Origin: Acestrorhynchus altus
Taxonomy: Eukaryota; Chordata; Actinopteri; Characiformes; Acestrorhynchidae
Reading direction: 5' to 3'
Assembly: GCA_034509495.1 (NCBI GenBank)
Contig: CM067522.1
Coordinates: 17,464,269-17,528,268 of the forward strand
Length of the DNA: 64,000 bases
Below, one piece after another: positions 51,232-55,390 of this stretch. A model generated the notes under the pieces. That model made no database searches, had not been told where the DNA came from, and saw only the letters and a list, made by a program, of their open reading frames with translations. A program made the translations under genes and the position numbers. Positions within the stretch are counted from its first letter, which is position 1. Every line of letters starts with the position of its first letter.

Positions 51232-54200
51232 CAGAAAAAGAGAGGTTATGCACTGACTCACGTGGAATTTTTGTATTGTAGAAATCCAAACTCATCCCGC
51301 TGGCCATCCGGACACAGCGACTGCATGACCGGAATAATGCCCGCTGAGGTGAGGGGGGCGGCGCTGTAGAAGGCTAATCACACCAGCCAGAGAAAGAGGA
51401 AGGGAGGGATTGGGAGGGGGAGGAAATGGAGGAATGGATTGTGGAGATAGTGGGTCCAGTAGAGAGGGACATTATTGGGCATTAATTAGCAAAGGTATGA
51501 ACAGGAACAGAATGGGGTTTATCGTGGGTTTTAAAGGGAGTTCATGTTACAATGTTATAAAGAGGTCATTACAAAGCAACATGGAGAAGCAGAGAGATGC
51601 AGAACGGGAAGAGGTGGAGAGATGGAGGGGTGGAGAAAGAGTGGGAAAGGGGGGATTAAACAAACCAAACCAGAGAAAAAGCACAACAGAAGGAGACAGA
51701 GAGAGGCAACCGTCACAGCTCAGAAAAAAGAAAAAAAGAAAAAAAAAAAAAAACAGTCAGCAAGTCGGAGAGGGCTTCAGATGTCAGGTCAGATCGGCTT
51801 TGATAAATTCACTCTAAGTGACCTTTACAAAATACACGCACCCACACACACCTGGACTCACTGTCACTGGAATAGAAAGACTCAGTGTGTTGCCAAGCCA
51901 TCCTACTCACATCCACCTTTGAAAGTGCTACAGAAAGGACCATGGAATCATGGAACCATGGAACCATATCTGCAATGGAGATGTGTGAATGTGAAGAACC
52001 ATTTAACACTGTACCATGGCATCCCTCCAACCACTTGTAGCACCTTTGTAAATAATATCAGGACAAGCCCACAGAGTGCTGTCAAATGTTCTTCATCAGG
52101 TCAGGAGGTTTGATACTAATGTAGCAGATAAGGTCTCCCCATCATCACGTGATGGCACCAGTGCTGGGAGAGTGAAGGCTCAAACAAACCAGTGCTGATT
52201 TGTGAATTGCTGGTAATGCAATTGTTATATAACTGAGCAGCTCAACACACTTGGGAGGGAGTAGGGCAAACGGCATCAGCAGGGTTCAAACTCATATCCT
52301 AATGATCCCAAGGCCAACGCTTAGACAGTTGCACCACCTAGAATCTCGTGTTGGCAAATACATCGTAAACGTTGATATATTTGAAACTATTTTATTCCAA
52401 ATATAAAAAAACGGCCATATTCGTAAAAAGTGCCCCAACTACGCTAAAGAACATGAGTGGGCCATTTGTGTTGAAATGGTTTGGTCCCCCCTTGTGAGTC
52501 TGGTTCCTCTGTTCCTTGCCACTGTTGCCCTTTGGCTCACTGGAGGGGGTTTATGTCTTTATCCTTTGTTTCATGTGTTATTGTTCATATTCAGTCAGTG
52601 AAACTCCAAAACGGCTTACATTTATTATTAAAATGAATATGACTTTAAACACACGGTGGCTCAGCAGTCTAATGTGCTAACACACTATGATCTGAGCAGA
52701 GTATGTTCCAATCCCAGGTCATGCTGCTTGCCAGAATAGGCCATACTGGCTCTGGGTGGGTAGATGGCGCTCTCTCCCCCCATCACAACCAGTGCAATGC
52801 TGGTTTGCAATGTTTGCCGTTGTATCAGAGCTGGGGACCCAACGCGCTCTTCTGGGCGTTTTGGCTGCCCAGCAATGATGCTTCACATCTATCATCACAT
52901 CGTATCATTATATCACCATATCTCAAGCATATTGAGGTATGAGTTTTTAAGTCATATCACCTAGCCATACGAGGAGACAACCAAACTTGGGGAACTACAA
53001 TTATACCTCTTCCCTGAAGGCCTTAAATTTCTTATTTCAATCTTGCTGTGCTCCACCCCCTGCTCTCAGCTCCTCCTCTAATCTGCTCCACTCCAGCACC
53101 ACTCCTGTTCTCAAAATCAATGTTTAAATACAGAGATAAAGGATTTTATTTTGTCCTACTGTTTTCACATCTAAACTATATATCGGGATAAGATTTTTTG
53201 TCCATATCGCCCAGCCTTACTGATGCATGGGTTGCTTACGCTACTGCGGTGATGCCAGTGCTTAGTCTGTGGTTTAGCTTTACTATTAAAATGAACTTTG
53301 AAATATTTAAAACCACTGGACAGAGCTTTTTTTTTATAAACAGCCAATAACATCTATGAGCTTGCATGAGAAAAAAAAAAAAGGATGCTTTGCGTCTCAA
53401 TTCTGATTCATTGCATTTACTAAGTCCTTGAATCTGAACAGCTGTAACAAATTACTGACCAGACTGAAGCACATCATGTCAATGGGAAGGATTTCTGAAA
53501 TTCAATTAAACAAAATTGACTGCACCCCCTTAAGAGGGCATTTTACTGTGAAAGTAATCCCCTTGCCTGGGTTCGCCCTATATTGATCCTGTAATTACGA
53601 AATTGGGCCTATAATTGCACCCATGATTTAATGATCCTTCTGTTAATGAACGTCTCCAGGAAATGCAAGCGTCCATTCCAGAGTCTTGGCCTTTTTACAT
53701 TCAACCTGAGCCACTGGTCATTTTGGCGTCGGCCCCTGAAAGTCAAACACAAAGTTGCTGGCAGTGATAGAGGGATACGGAAGGTTACTTAAACAGAATC
53801 TGCTGATGCTCCTCTTCTTAACGTGATGGATTGGCCAAAAATCAAATATCCACCTTACACTGAATGCAGTAGTGCCAAGTGCAGGTCCTAAATCAACGGC
53901 ACAGATCCCATGAAGCCCCCCAGCAATCAAAAGGGTACTGGGCAAGCTGGTGGTGGTTCCACACTGGTGTGGTCTATACGGGTGGTCCACACTGGTCCCC
54001 CTAAACAAGTGGACATGCACATGGACACTGAGTATAATGCACCATGCCATCATCAGGCCCAAAACGGAAGGGATGGGTGGATGCATTCATGCAGCCCTTC
54101 ACGGATTTCATGTTTCTCCACAGGGATGGAATATTCCAGGACAACGAAACCCCTGATTTCCCATGACTTTTGGAATTTCAGTGTGTGCCGAATTCTAAAT

Positions 54201-55352
54201 ATCCATCCGTGCACATCCATCTATTGAATCTACATCAGTTAGGCCCTACCATGTTCAGCTCATTTCAGGCTGGACTGCTTTTGAACGTGGCTCAACACAG
54301 GGCAACCAATTAGAACAGAATTCATTTACATATATCAGCCTGAAAGGCACAGTAACGGAAACAGCCCAAGGCAAACGGTGTAGTGAAATGATCACGTAAT
54401 AAATGATGGCTATTTTTGGAGCGTAAAACATTACAAATGTAGTAAAATGCAGGATATGGTCCATTTAATTGCTCAGCCCTTCAGCTTCAGCTTCAGCTCT
54501 GTCCCTCTCCCCATGTCACAGCATGCACTAATAAGCCTCCAGTCATCCAGTGGGCCTGAATTAGACGAACGGCGCTTGGCTGTCAGCACCTGGGCCTGCA
54601 GTGAAACCTCCACGGGCCTGTGTTTACAACAAGATCGTGTCATATTTCTGCTGTTCCAGTGACGGCTTGTCCAGCAAGAGATCAGCTCTACAGCGCGCCT
54701 GTCTGACATCTGCTTCCTCTCGGACCACACAGCTGAGGATTAACCAGGTGAACGTTGGTCAGAGGAAGAAGTCTGATCGCAGGGTGAGTTCATTAAACCG
54801 GCCGGGCAGAAGTAAATGGACAGGAATCAGAGTGTATTGGCTTGTTTTAAGCGGTGATGTTGGTAGATGAGAGTCATAGTGCTGTGAGGCAGTTTGTTCC
54901 ATGAATAAGAGTGTATATAATTATACAGAATCGCATCAGGGATCATAATGTTTGGCACCTCAAAAACAGTACTGGTGACAAATGCTGGCTGGACCCTGCA
55001 TGAGATATTAGTAGTGAGTGTGTGTTAAGTGTGGGCTTAGTGTCTGGAGCTGCACTGGGCTGTTTATCTTCATTCTGATTTATGAAACAAGATCAGTTAG
55101 AGACAGAGTACAATCTGAGTAAGTGACATAACACACACACACACACACACACACGGAGAGACACACACCCGGACAGACACACGCCCGAACAGAACTCACA
55201 ACAGCGGGCCAAACCACAGCACACAGTTAAACGACGGGAAGCCTAGATGCAGCACAGATGGCACAGATTTCATAAATCAGCAACACTGAATAACAAAATA
55301 AAACAATGCTTAGACTTACACACTGGTCCAGCATGCAGTGAACATGCACCAT

Positions 55353-55390
<38 letters not shown>

